DNA of 64,000 nt from Gymnothorax reevesii (lineage: Eukaryota > Chordata > Actinopteri > Anguilliformes > Muraenidae), in NCBI GenBank assembly GCA_029721435.1, contig CM056576.1:65367876-65431875 (forward strand). Reading direction: 5' to 3'. The notes under the pieces were generated by a model. It was not told where the DNA came from. It worked only from the letters and a program-made list of their open reading frames with translations, and made no database searches. How positions within the stretch are numbered: position 1 is the stretch's first letter; each line of letters begins with the position of its first letter. The position numbers and the translations under genes were made by a program. This document shows, in pieces, positions 9,669 to 20,080 of this stretch.

Positions 9669-11153
9669 CAGGCGCGGCGCCAGGATTTTTTCTCTCCCGG
9701 GGGTAATGGGGAGCTTGACCAAAACTTGGGGTGCTAAAAAACAGTCGATTTTCGTGACTTCAGTTATTTTTAATATTTTATCACAGTTCTTGTTTTTTCA
9801 ATAAAAGCAGATATTGGTGCTTACAGCACATTCAATATAAATGAAGCTTTTGATTAAATTTGCCCGAAGAATATTCAACAAAATAGCTATAAGCCTAAAA
9901 CAAGAGACCACAAGGCAAAAACGTCTTTTATGCGCAAAGGTAAAAGAGCACCGGAGAGCACCATCTGAGCCACAGTTAATAACACCACAAAACATTCAAA
10001 ATGTACTCATGTATTGATGAGCATGGCAATGCATTTGACCTTGTAACTGTAAACTGAGTTGTTCACGCGGCAAATTTGTAAATGGTCGTCTGACAAAAAC
10101 TATGTAAGTGCTCCGCAATAGGCGAAATTACAAGTAAACTGCAGCTGCAGAAGTCCAATATTCCATTTTTATATTCATATCTATATTGACATATGAAATT
10201 GGTGACTGAATGGTCCGAGCGCAAGATGATTTATTTTCATGAGAGTACGATAAAGATGAGATAAGCTGCGGTTCTTATATATTTATAATCTGTGTTCTTT
10301 CAGGTTCAGATAATCGGCCAGCGGTCAGCAGAATTGTATTTTGTCGATTGCGGCAAATGTTCAAAATACTGATTCTGAAACTAACTGGTAACGCCTCCCC
10401 AGTGTACTCCAGTGACGACCATAAGCTTATCAGCGCATGCCTCAAATAGGAGTCGGTGTCATGAATGGTTTCGGAGCAGATTGCGATTTTTGGGCTAATA
10501 ACTTCGGACATTGTCCTCACTCTCAAGGTGCATTTCCATTACCCTTAGAAATCCACAAAATCTAAAAGCTAAATAAAACAAAAAACTGGTAATGGAAACA
10601 CATTGATATCACGAAATTTGCTCTCTGATCTGCAGCCAACGCCTAATAAATACACTATTGGACTTGAAATTACTCTAGTGCACTAGAGCAGCTAGTGCAC
10701 TAGAGTAATTTTGCGTGTTGTGGAGCACTTACATCATTATTGTCCGATGAACATTAAGAAATTTGCAGCGTGCACAACTCAGCTGACAGTGACGAGGTCA
10801 AAAATGCGCTGCCATTCTCATCGATGCATGAGTACAGCCAGGCTGTGATTGGCTGATGGCACGTAATGGTACCAGGCGACCCCAAAGAAAAAGATTTTGC
10901 AGCCTGAGGTGCAGTGCAAACGCAGACAGTAGCCCCCTCCCCCCACCACACACACAGAAACCGCGCGACATGAGCATGCAGCCAGCAATCAGACTGGGAA
11001 CAGAATGGCAAGTAATATTCATTACATAGTCCTTTATGCAAATAAATAAACAACTTATTTAATTTTAAAAAATACTTGAGGGGGCTCAAATGGAGCTATG
11101 TAGATTTGTGACGGGGCTATAGTACCCTTAGCCCCGGTGTAGCGCCGTGCCTG
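9669..11153. mobile_element. Non-autonomous hAT-like element in the Gypsy 3' LTR
   Basis: Ends are caggcgcggcgcc and the inverse ...gcgccgtgcctg, a short imperfect TIR starting CAGG. They are flanked by 8-bp duplications tgtgtaag (9661-9668) and tgtgaaag (11154-11161), which match at 7 of 8 bases. An 8-bp target duplication with CAG-type ends is the hAT signature. At 1485 bp it carries no recognisable transposase; open frames inside have no domain motifs. It must be younger than the Gypsy element it splits. Confidence 0.72.
10669..10709. repeat. Perfect 18-bp hairpin
   Basis: An 18-base arm (attactctagtgcactag) is followed by a 5-base loop and its exact reverse complement, forming a perfect hairpin inside the hAT-like element. 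Subterminal or internal palindromes are common in non-autonomous transposons; no transcription signal is visible around it. Confidence 0.75.
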
Positions 11154-11963
11154 TGTGAAAGGGACAGTGAAAAGTGGACTTGCTAGAGTGCACAATATTC
11201 AAATGAAAAGCTAAGGCACTAAGACCTAAGTCACTAAGGTCTTAAAGGAGATGGACTAGAAGTGACCAATCCCTAAAAGAAAAGTTTCTGAAAAGTACAT
11301 TTCTGTGGGAAAATCCCAACGCAAAGAAAACATAACAACAGAGGCTCCAGGAGAATACCAACTAACAGCACTTAAGAAATAAAGAGCTAGATTCGAAGTA
11401 CTACACAGATACTCAAACACCAAAGTGGCTCGGCGGATAAAGGAGGACAAATTCCGCGAGCAAAATAAAGAATGCAACCAAAGGTAAGACACAGCTTATT
11501 AAACTCTTGGCAGATACTAGCCGCACATCAGCAGAGAAAACCTCTGCCTAAACTGACAGTGTAAGACGAAACTAACGCAAAGAAGTGCTGGAGTCCTGGA
11601 AAATATATAGACTTTGCACACCTGAAACCAATTACTAATCAGCCACACCAGCAGTCAGCAGGTAGAACGCAACCAGATAGGAAAAGATAACTGACTAGCA
11701 AAAAGAACATTGTTAGCTCCTCGATGATAGTTTCCTTTGTACAAACAAGACAAAAGATGAGAGAAACCCCACAAATAAGACCAAACCAGTCCTGTCAATA
11801 ATAATGCTGTGGCAAGTTTTGATAGTTTGAACTAACAAGACAAAAGATGAGAGAAACACCACAAATAAGACCAAACCAGTCCTGTCTATAAGAAAAATAC
11901 CCAGAAGCTGAAAGCAGCTCCAATAAAGGCAGAAAAATCAAAGATAAACCTGCAACCATGACA
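11154..11963 (-). repeat. Gypsy 3' LTR (left copy)
   Basis: This 810-bp LTR matches 14470-14776 plus 17576-17649. Ends are tgtg...gaca. A 3' neighbour g/a-rich tract on the minus strand (reverse complement of 11964-11976) is the polypurine tract. About 340 bp present here are missing from the right copy between gtgaaaagt and agaaaacctctg. A stretch of about 65 bp (11741-11800) is repeated at 11830-11895, a duplication within this LTR. The two LTRs differ at many positions, so the insertion is old. Confidence 0.8.
11572..11610 (-). promoter_or_regulatory. LTR TATA box and predicted transcript start
   Basis: On the minus strand ctatatattt (11610-11601) is a TATA box. About 31 bases downstream the sequence is gcgttag (11578-11572), where a TATA-directed RNA would start. 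The same pair is present in the right LTR (gcgttag at 14540-14534). The seven bases are complementary to the bases immediately next to the 5' LTR, as described for self-priming elements. Confidence 0.5.
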
Positions 11964-12009
11964 GGACCCCCTGCTCAAGGAATGGCACCAGAAGTTCCTT
12001 TAGTACCCC

Positions 12010-13235
12010 ACTGGCAAAATTCAGAAATTAAGCTGGGATCCAAAATATCCCTCGAAGGGACTAAGCAATGCTCCTCTGGTCCATAACCGTTCCAGTCAAC
12101 TAATTACTGCTTCCCTCAACCCACACGTCTTTCAGCCAGAATGCGTCAGATGGTGTAAACAGACCCCCCCATCAATAACCAGCCAGTTATTGACCAGTTT
12201 AATACGAGAGATGCAAAAGGTAGGATGAATCCGCATAAACCGAGGGAGCTGCAGCCGAACTGTCACCAGATTAATCTTCCTTATGATTTTAAATGGACTA
12301 ATAAACTGTGGAGCAAGTTTCTGCGATTTAACTCTCAGAAGGAGATTCTGCGTAGAGAGCCAAACTTGTTGATCAATGCGATATGAAGGAGCCTGACGAT
12401 GCCTCCTATCTGCCCCCTCCTTCTGCCTAATAGAGGCACGTAAGAGAGACATGCAAACTTTTCTCCAAACTGCCCTGCATCGTCGAATAAAACGTCCTGC
12501 AGAGGGAACCTCCGCCTCTTTTTCCAATTCAGGAAAAAGCAGGGGTTGATAACCCATTTGAGCCTCAAAAGTTGAGTGACCAGTAGAGACCTTCCGTGAC
12601 GAATTATGAGCATATTCTGCCTACGGAAGAACCTGGCTCCATGAAGTGGAGTTATCGGCCACTAAGCAGCGTAGTGTGTTCTCTATGGACTAGTTAGTCC
12701 TCTCAGTTTGGCCATTAGTTTTGGGATGAAACCCTGACGACAGAATCACTCATGCTCCTAACTGCTTGCGGAAAGACTACCAGAATTGAGCAGATAACTG
12801 TGGTCCCCGATCAGAGGCCACATTAAGAGGAATGCCATGTAGCCTGAAAACATGATTGATCGTAAGTTGTGCAGTCCCCCGAGAGGACAGCAGTTTGGGC
12901 AAAGCTACAACATGGGCTGCTTTAGAAAACCGATCAAGCAAAAGCAAAATAACCGAATTACCATCAGACATTGGTAACCGAGTAATAAAATCTAAAGCTA
13001 CATGGCTCCAGGGACGCTTAGGAATGGGTAATAGTCTTAAGAGACAAGAGGATAGGAGATGAGAATTTTTATTGCGTGCACAAACTGAGAATGCTGCAAC
13101 AAATTTCCGAACATCTTTGTCAAGGCTAAGCCACCAGAAATGTCGGGAAAGAAAATCCTTGGTGCGCAGCACACCCAGATGAACTGCCAACCTAGACGAG
13201 TGTGCCCACTTAAGGACACGAGATTGGACCCCCAC
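12010..13235 (-). pseudogene. pol: Gypsy integrase with chromodomain remnant
   Basis: Minus-strand frames give the integrase zinc-binding region (LGVLRTKDFLSRHFWW ... CSVCARNK), then the catalytic core: Asp in HVALDFITRLP, Asp in NVASDRGPQLS, and Glu in KTNGQTERTN near 12700. The core is followed by a C-terminal module (RIDQQVWLSTQNLLL, then GPFKI-like ISPFKIIRKIN). After the stop near 12132 a chromodomain remnant can be read ([12 protein letters not shown], then [11 protein letters not shown]) before the polypurine tract. At least four in-frame stops or shifts are present. The chromodomain in such elements is thought to steer integration to marked chromatin. Confidence 0.82.
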
Positions 13236-13309
13236 TGGACCAAATAAACATTTAGGTGGTCTTCCTAAATAAACAACACAAATTTTTCTAGCATCTCACA
13301 TAATATATC

Positions 13310-13450
13310 ATTAATGAACACCTGGAAGACGGAGGGGGCATTAGTGAGGCCGAAGGGACTCACCCGGTACTCAGCATTGTGGGTGTTAAACGTCTTCCAT
13401 TCGTCACCCTCACGTGTCCTAATAAGGCTGTGAGCATTCCTTAGATCTCC
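13310..13450 (-). pseudogene. pol: Gypsy reverse transcriptase fragment
   Basis: A short piece encodes the RT segment around [31 protein letters not shown] (written here only as blocks: REGDEWKT, then SPFGLTNAP). These are motifs just upstream of the YxDD box. The YxDD box, RNase H and protease are absent: gag follows at 13461 and integrase begins at 13235. The element has therefore lost most of pol by internal deletion. Confidence 0.75.
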
Positions 13451-13460
13451 TTTTTTTCAG

Positions 13461-14456
13461 TTAGAGGGACTGACCGTTTGATTCTGGACAACGAGGTTTG
13501 ATATGCCCTAGATTTCTGCTATAATAGCAGATTATTCTCTGTTTAATATTTTTAGCTTTGCAAACCACGGCGCCATCTACCTGCATAGGTTCATTATCAG
13601 AATCCGTAGGAGGAGCCAGGGCTGGTATCACTGTAGAATAATGGGTTTGCAATTGAGGCTGTCTGCCTTTACCCAACACCCTTTCCTTTTCCCGTTCTTG
13701 CACTCTGTTGTCTACACGAATGGCTATCTGAACGATTGGCTCAAGAAACTGAGGAGTCTCAACCATAGCCAAGGCGTCTCTCACTGGTTCCGACAAAGCA
13801 AGAATTAACAAAGACATCAGAGGACCATCCGGCCACCCCGTAGAACTAGCAATCGACCGAAATGAAATAGAAAATTCGGCTATGGTATTGTTCCCTAGGG
13901 GTAGATTCATCACCCAAGTGGCTGCCTCCTGTTTGGTAGCAGTGCGATTAAAAACTGAAATTAGTCCACTGCTGAGTTTTCCTTGTGAATCAACGATTTC
14001 AGAGTTATCCCGGATCAATGGACTGACCCAGTCGGCTTTTCCCTCGAGTAGAGATAAAATAAAACAAATTTGCGAGTCTTCCGCGCTGTAACGAGATGGT
14101 TGTGCCCTTAAAAAGAGCTCACATTGAGCCAGAAAGTTACGGCACTTATTAGGCTGACCATCATACCGATTAGATAGCTGCAGCTTAGGTTCTCGTTTCA
14201 TTTCAGCTAATGGTGTTTCATGGGGAATCGTATTAAGTGCCTGGGGCGTTGGGGGTGGAACTGGGTGTGATGCTTGTGCCAACTGGAGAGAGAGTGTATT
14301 TTTTCAGTTAGATGTGCAATTTGGTTAATTAACAGGGCCATGTTCTTTTCCTGGCCTGATAAACGTCATGGAAGTCTGCCTAGTACTGACTTTCACCAAC
14401 CCACTTTCATGACTGGTTGCCATAGCTTGATCATCTGAAAAATGTGAGGGGTCCAT
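13461..14456 (-). pseudogene. gag: Gypsy Gag (sushi-like)
   Basis: The gene probably starts at the ATG complementing 14454-14456 (MDPSHFSDDQAMATS), only 13 bases from the LTR. After a frameshift near 14300 it is open from 14282 to 13461. The capsid region contains NRYDGQPNKCRNFLAQCELFL and RDNSEIVDS..FNR; this is the Gag type shared with sushi elements and with the mammalian domesticated Rtl/PEG10 genes. The zinc knuckle at the C-terminus reads CYYSRNLGHIKPRC, with Ser in place of the second Cys, so metal binding would be lost. Confidence 0.8.
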
Positions 14457-14461
14457 GTGTA

Positions 14462-14469
14462 GGCGTTAG
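14462..14469 (-). promoter_or_regulatory. Candidate self-primer binding site
   Basis: Directly beside the 5' LTR, the minus strand reads ctaacgcc. Seven of these bases are complementary to gcgttag at the predicted RNA start in the LTR. No sequence that starts TGG and could pair with a tRNA 3' end lies at the LTR border. Confidence 0.4.
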
Positions 14470-14776
14470 TGTGATGTAAGGGATAGTGAAAAGTAGAAAA
14501 CCTCTGCCTGAACTGATGAAGTGCAAGACCACGCTAACGCAAAGAGGCGCTGGAGTCCTGGAAAATATATAGACTTCAGAGACCTGAACCCAATGACTAA
14601 TCAAACACAACAGTAGTCAGCAGGCAGAACGCAACCAGATAGGAAAAGATAGCTGATTAGCAAAAAGAATGTTGTTAGCTCCTCGATGATAGTTTCCTTT
14701 GTACTAACGAGACAAAAGATGAGAGAAACCCCACAAATAAGACCAAACCAGCCCTGTCAATAATAATGCTGTGGCA
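14470..14776 (-). repeat. Gypsy 5' LTR, first part
   Basis: Matches the left LTR from tgtga...gtgaaaag and from agaaaacctctg through gctgtggcaag, with an internal deletion of about 340 bp. It stops at 14776; its remaining end (aaaaatacccag ... ctatgaca) is found 2.8 kb further on at 17576-17649, beyond the inverted-repeat element. Confidence 0.78.
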
Positions 14777-15599
14777 AGACCTGAAAAATGGCTCTATTTA
14801 AGGAGATATCCCTCCACTCGGTAGAACAAAACAAAACCTGTTTTAAATGAAAGGTTTGGATGTCAATCAACATATTATGGGGTTTGTACTAATGTAAAGT
14901 GCATAAAGGGTATGCATTGACCCCTTGTTTGCCAAAACTTTGGAAATTTCTACAATTCATCCTGCATGCCATAAGGCAGTTCTGGGTAAGAAATTAAAAG
15001 ACATTCCTCATATTGCACTGGTTTCTATTCATGACACATCTGAAGAAATACACAAATGTGAAAAAAAATGCAAGATTAACCCTTCAGGCCCTCATTTTAA
15101 CCCCGTATTGCCCAAACTTCAGTGTTTTTAAGAATCTATTGACTTCCTATTTTCTACTGACTGAATGGGTGGACCTTCATGAAAACTGCTCCTAGGAAGG
15201 ATGTGGATGTGCTTTCCAGGAATATTGGGTGTTTGGGGAGCTAGGATTAGGAAAATACACATATTAACCCTTCATGCTAACACTGCCATACGAGGCCTTA
15301 ATCCATGTTTCTGTTACTTTGGGATTGAAATTTATTCCATTCTATGTTTACCTATGTCTTTTATTTAGGAATGTTACATCTGTATCTTCATAGAGATTTT
15401 TATGACTGTAATCTTACAAAGCCTTCAGACCAGGCAGCTATTAACCCTTTATGGGTGATTTTTCACTATAACCTGCTGATCCAAGCCATCTGCCACAAAA
15501 TCCCATAGATATCCCTCAGTGAACTTAAGCCACAGCCTAAAAATCTCATTTTGAATCATCAAATAACTACAGGATGTACCAGTAAGCACAATTAGAATT

Positions 15600-17365
15600 A
15601 ATGTCACATCTCTGACCCTTGTATGTTGCCCTAAATTTGGTTTTAGTCTTCTGCACTACTAACTGCTCCTGACTGAACGTTCGGGTAGTCTTCGCATCTA
15701 CAAAGTTCAATGCATTTCAGCCCTGCATGAACACAAGTACACTTAGTGCAATCTTTGCAGTTGCTTCCTTGCATTGGCAGTATTGATGAATCAGGTCTCT
15801 GACTTCAGCTGGGGCCGAATACAGGGTGTAACCCAAACAAATCCCTGTACCTGCCACAGTGCTCTGGGTCAGTGGTCGTCAACCCTGGACCTGGAGAGCA
15901 GCAGTGTCTGCTGGTTTTTGACGGTTTATACATAGGGTGGAGGTTTAGGTTTAAAACCAAAAACTCAGCACACCATGTGTATCTCCAGGACCAGGGCTTG
16001 CTAGCCCTGCCCTATAAACTTTTATCTTTACTTTGAACCTCAACTTTGTCCAGATTACAACTATGCTAAATGTTCAAATACATTGACAAATATTGGTTTA
16101 TACATAGACTTCTGTCACAATCTGCATGTCTGTTTAATTGGCTCGAGGAGTCTTGTGGGTAGTTCCTGGTGATTTATTGATTGGCTTCTTATTCCCTTAG
16201 TGCAGGAGTATTGCTATAAGCACTGGGTGTGCTGAGTTTGGTTTTCTCCACCCTATTTAAACCCAAGACACCAGGTGAGATGAGTTAAGGGTGTAATCAA
16301 CTGCTTTCATTCATCAATTGAAGCAATGATTACTAAAACCCCACAAGTCAAGTCAAGTGTGACTTATGGGGTTTTAGTAATAGGTGCTTCAATTAAGTGC
16401 TGAGCAATGTCAAAATCCAGCAGACACTGCAGCTTTCCAGGACTAGGGTTGACGACCACTGCTCTGGGTCATCTTGCTGTGGCTTAGGAAAATGACTATG
16501 GCACCAGATAAGAGACTGGTACCTGGCCCGTGAAGCATGCTGCTTCAATGCATCTTTGGTGGGGGGCAACTGGGTGGCTGGTTTATCAATAGTTGTTGCC
16601 AGTTTGTAGCAAAGTTCATTAAGGGTCTTGCACTTTCCAGCCTTCTTGCCGTACATGCACAAGACTAATTCTCTCGCAGCAGTTACCCATCTCTCTGCAG
16701 GGCTGTTAATGTCAAGGCTTGAACTGGCAGAATCTGACATCTTGAGAAGAACGGAGCATGCTGTTTTCTTTCCGATACCAAAGATGAGTTAGTAGAGTCA
16801 CATCCTGTAAGGGCGTGAACAGATGGTAGGCTCAGACACGTGGCTTTACCCAACTCTGATGCCAGAAAATGAATGGAGATAAACCTCTCTCTTGCGACAT
16901 ACTTGCCAGCATGACCAGCATGCATGAATACTTCATCAGTCAGCAACCCAAGGCTCATGTAATAGATAAGGATCACTAAACATCGGTGTTATCACATTGT
17001 ACGATAGTACGTAGATACTGCGACTTCACACCCACTGCATGCAGAACCATCCTAGTATCTGCTTCTTCCTGGTTGCTGAAGTGTTGATCTAGATCTTCTG
17101 TACCCTCACATGACACTCTGACCACCTTTTCTCCATCTTGAAAACCCCCTGCAATGACAACTCACTTGTCTGTTGGAATGCGGCCCATGATTCCCATCAA
17201 ATAGGAACTCACAAATTCTATAAGTGCAGCTTTGTTCCCTGCCCCTTTCAAGAGCTGTCTGAGACTTGGCACAGTTCTGTTCCCCATGATTAGGTGGGTT
17301 TGGCTGGCACTAACTGATGCTCCACGGCATTCATGTTCATCAACCTTTATTGAACAAACCTGCAC
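15600..17365 (-). pseudogene. PIN/XPG-nuclease-like, Cys-rich protein of unknown function (relic)
   Basis: Reading the minus strand in order: VDEHECRGASVSASQTHLIM (17330 region), NQEEADTRMVLHA (about 17080), a damaged DTDV followed by ILIYYMSLGLL (about 16970), ERFISIHFLASELG, then LPSVHALTGCDST (about 16800). Next is AARELVLCMYGKKAG, and after the MITE gap HCGRYRDLFGLHPVFGP. It ends in a Cys-rich tail, CKDCTKCTCVHAGLKCIELC (about 15700). The acidic EEAD, DTDV and TGCD blocks resemble the metal-binding residues of PIN/FEN1-type nucleases. Such proteins occur as uncharacterised families in fish and invertebrates. The copy has stops and frame shifts. Nuclease activity is an inference. Confidence 0.55.
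15870..16461. mobile_element. hAT MITE with perfect 8-bp duplication
   Basis: A 592-bp insert begins cagtggtcgtcaaccct and ends with the inverse ...agggttgacgaccactg; the TIR is about 45-50 bp. Both sides carry ctctgggt (15862-15869 and 16462-16469). It splits the coding sequence between the blocks PKPQQDDPE and HCGRYRDL, which rejoin exactly when one duplication copy is removed. No coding capacity. Confidence 0.88.
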
Positions 17366-17575
17366 TTGTAGAATACCCAGAACTGACTTAGGGGCATGCA
17401 GGATGAATTGTAGAAATTTTCAAAGTTTTGGCAAACAAGGGGTTAATGCATACCCTTGTACGCGTTTTACATAATATGTTGACGGAGATCCATACCCTTC
17501 ATTTAAAACAGGTTTTGTTTTGTTCTACCGAGTGGAGGGGTCAGTTGATTATTTTAGCTCTCTTGCCGCTGCACT

Positions 17576-17649
17576 AAAAAATACCCAGAAGCTGAAAGCA
17601 GCTCCAAAAAAGGCAGAAAAAAATCATAGATAAACCTGCAACTATGACA
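17576..17649 (-). repeat. Gypsy 5' LTR, second part
   Basis: Matches 11890-11963 (aaaaatacccagaagc ... tgcaactatgaca) and is followed by CTAA, the target duplication. It is the outer end of the LTR interrupted at 14776. Confidence 0.8.
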
Positions 17650-17653
17650 CTAA

Positions 17654-18217
17654 TGCATCCCCATACCATCAGAGATACTGGCTTTTGAACTGAACGCTGA
17701 TAACAGAAGGGGTGGTCTTTCTCCTCTTTAGCCCAGAGGACACAACGCCCATGATTTCCAACAAGAATGTCAAATTTGGTCTCGTCTGACCACAGGACAC
17801 TTTGCTATAGTCCATTTTAAATGAGCCTTGGCCCACAGAACACGGCAGTGCTTCTGGATCATGCTCAACAATGGCTTCCTTTTTGCATGATCAAGTTTTA
17901 TGTGGTATCAGTTAATGGCACGGCAGACTGCGAGACAGTGCTTCCTTGAAGTACTCCTGGGCCCACTTAGTAATGTCAACGACAGAGGCAGTGGCATCTG
18001 GGGGCCCGAAGATCATGGGCATCCAGTAAAAGTCTTCGGCCTTGTCCCTTATGCACAGAAATTTTTCCAGTTTCTCTCTGAATCTTTTGATGATGTTATG
18101 CACTGTTGATGATGAGACCTTCAAAGCCTTTGCAATTTGACATTGAGGAATATTGTTTCTAAAGTATTCCACAATATTTGACGCAAGCCTTCACAGGTTG
18201 GAGAGCCTCTGGCCATC
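17654..18217 (-). pseudogene. Tc1-like element A transposase, N-terminal half
   Basis: Starting at a Met complementing 18215-18217 (MARGSP), the minus strand encodes helix-turn-helix regions of a Tc1 transposase: NNIPQCQIAKALKVSSSTVHNIIKRF, seen here as QIAKALKVSSSTVHNI, followed by EKLEKFLCIRDKAEDFYW. A linker such as ITKWAQEYFKEALS comes next, then the first catalytic region ([18 protein letters not shown]). At least one early frameshift separates the start from the helix-turn-helix. The gene continues at 9656 on the other side of the Gypsy insertion. Confidence 0.7.
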
Positions 18218-18619
18218 TTTACTTCTGAGAGACTCAGCCTCTCTAAGACATCCCTTTAAAGGTCAATCATGTTACACACTTGATGTCAGTTAACTTAATT
18301 ACTTGTGAAATGTTCTTTGAGCTGATTCTCTTATATATTAATTACAAAACCCTAAACCAGTGAAGTTGGCACGTTATGTAAATCGTAGATAAAAAGAAGA
18401 ATACAATGATTTGCAAATCCTTTTCAACTTATATTCAATTGAATACACTGCAAAGACAAGATGTTTAATGTTCAAACTCAGAAACTTATTTTTTTTGCAA
18501 ATACTCATTAACTTAGAATTTAAAGGCAGCAACACATTGCAAAAAAGTTGGCACAGGGGCCTTTTTACCACTGTGTTACATCGCCTTTCCTTTTAACGAC
18601 ACTCAGTAAACGTTTGGGA

Positions 18620-20080
18620 AGTGAGGAGACCAATTTTTGAAGCTTTTTAGGTGGAACTCTTTCCCTTTCTTACTTGGTCTACAGGTCTACTCAAGTTGTT
18701 CAACAGTCCGGGGTCTCCGTTGTCGTATTTTACGCTTCATAATGGGCCACACATTTTCAACAGGAGACAGGTCTGGACTACAGGCAGGCCAGTCTAGTAC
18801 CCGCACTCTTTTACTACGGAGCCATGCTGTTGTAGCACGTGCAGAATGTGGCTTGTGTAATGTGAATATAGGCCACTGGATGGCAGTATTTACCTTTTTT
18901 TTGTTAAGCCCAGACTGGAGCTAGGTTTGGACATGTTCTGGGCATGTCTGAAACAAGTCCCAGAGAAAAATTTTTAAAAAGCCTAAAAGGTGGGAGGGGT
19001 CTGCAAAAGAGTATATAAGGGGGAGAATTGAGACAGTAAAGTAGTAGGAGAAATTGCAAGGAGAAGGATACATGTGACCAGACCTGTCATTCTGTTCAAG
19101 ACCTGTGAAGTTTCTTTTGTGGATTTTTGCCTGTGTTGGAGAATTTTCCTCACCCAGGACATCACCAAGCTAACCAACAAAAAGGGACTGTAAATATTTT
19201 TGTTCTTGTCATTAATCAATCTTGGTCATTAGAGTAGAGAGTTAGTTGTCTTTGTTAAAAATTAAATGTGTTTAAAAATTTTTGTCTGTCATCCTTCGCT
19301 GTTGTATAAATGTAATAACAAATTGGGGCCATAACACTTGGCACTGTCTTGCTGAAATAAGCAGGGGCGTCCATGAAAAAGACATTGCTTGGATGGCAAC
19401 ATATGTTGCTCCAAAACTTGTATGTACCTTTCAGCATTAATGGTGCCTTCACATATGGGTAAGTTGCCCATGCCTTGGGCACTAATACACCCCCATACAT
19501 CACAGATGCTGGCTTTTGAACTTTGCGCCTATAACAGTCCGGATGGTTCTTTTCCTCTTTGGTCCGGAGGACACAATATCCACTGTCAGACTCGTCAGAC
19601 CACAGAACACTTTTCCGCTTTGCATCTGTCCATCCTAGATGAGCTTGGGCCCAGCGAAGCCGGCGGCATTTCTGGGTGCTGTTGATAAATGGCTTTCGCT
19701 TTGCATTGTAGAGTTTTAACTTGCACTTGCAGATGTAGCGACGAACTGTAGTTACTGACAGTGGTTTTCTGAAGTGTTAATATGCCCATGTGGTGATGTC
19801 CTTTACACACTGATGTCGGTTTTTGATGCAGTACCGCATGAGGGATCAAAGGTCACGGGCATTCAATGTTAGTTTTCGACCTTGTCGCTTACGTGCAGTG
19901 ATTTCTCCAAATTCTCAGAACCTTTTGACAATATTATGGACCGTAGATGATGAAATCCCTAAATTTCTTACAATAGCTCATTGAGGAATGTTGTTTTTAA
20001 ACTGTTCGACAATCAGCTTACGCATTTGTTCAGTAAGTGGTGAGCCTCGCCCTATCCTTGTTTGTGAATGACTGAGCATT
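18620..20080 (-). pseudogene. Tc1-like element B transposase
   Basis: Minus strand, N to C: MRKLIVEQFKNNIPQ (20050 region), EFGEITARKRQGRKLTL, DITTWA, RRYICKCKLKLYNAKRKP, a first catalytic block (WSDES-like at about 19600), GCISAQGMGNLPICEGTIN, then FHGRPCLFQQDSAKC containing the second Asp. Beyond the solo LTR come VRVLDWPACSPDLSPVENVW with the third catalytic site and RRPRTVEQLE. Stops and frameshifts make it inactive. The solo LTR falls between QQDSAK and the LRSKRVRVL segment. Confidence 0.78.
18856..19336 (+). repeat. Solo LTR in element B
   Basis: The insert starts tgtaatgtg and ends ccataaca, and both sides have CTTG (18852-18855 and 19337-19340). TG...CA ends with a 4-bp duplication and no internal coding define a solo LTR left by recombination between two LTRs. 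A TATA box (tatataagg, 19012-19020) sits near the middle. Without the insert, element B reads gtggcttggcactg without a gap. Length 481 bp. The LTR family is unknown, and orientation is inferred from the TATA box. Confidence 0.85.

Larger units (their letters stand above)
14810..17539 (-). mobile_element. Inverted-repeat element encoding a PIN/XPG-like protein
   Basis: Left arm 14810 to about 14990 and right arm about 17373-17539 are inverted copies of each other, beginning ccctccactcggtag at the outside. The interval encodes a protein relic on the minus strand. About 33 and 36 bp of unassigned sequence lie between the arms and the broken LTR, and I see no clear target duplication, so class is unknown. 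The arms extend into the coding sequence. The element sits inside the Gypsy 5' LTR and is itself broken by a hAT MITE. Confidence 0.6.
9661..17649 (-). mobile_element. Chromodomain Ty3/Gypsy element (Tf1/sushi-like), minus strand
   Basis: The element is bounded by TG...CA ends and a 4-bp target duplication CTAA (9657-9660 and 17650-17653) within Tc1-like element A. It has two LTRs, a polypurine tract next to the 3' LTR, gag, a fragment of RT, integrase and a chromodomain remnant. Protease and most of RT and RNase H are deleted. Each LTR has been invaded: the left by a hAT-like element, the right by an inverted-repeat element. Gene order and chromodomain place it among vertebrate chromoviruses of the Tf1/sushi type. 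Confidence 0.82.

Noticed and set aside
10669..10709. microRNA precursor
   Set aside because: Perfect 18-bp arms with a 5-base loop are too short for a pre-miRNA, and it lies in a transposon; more likely a structural palindrome.
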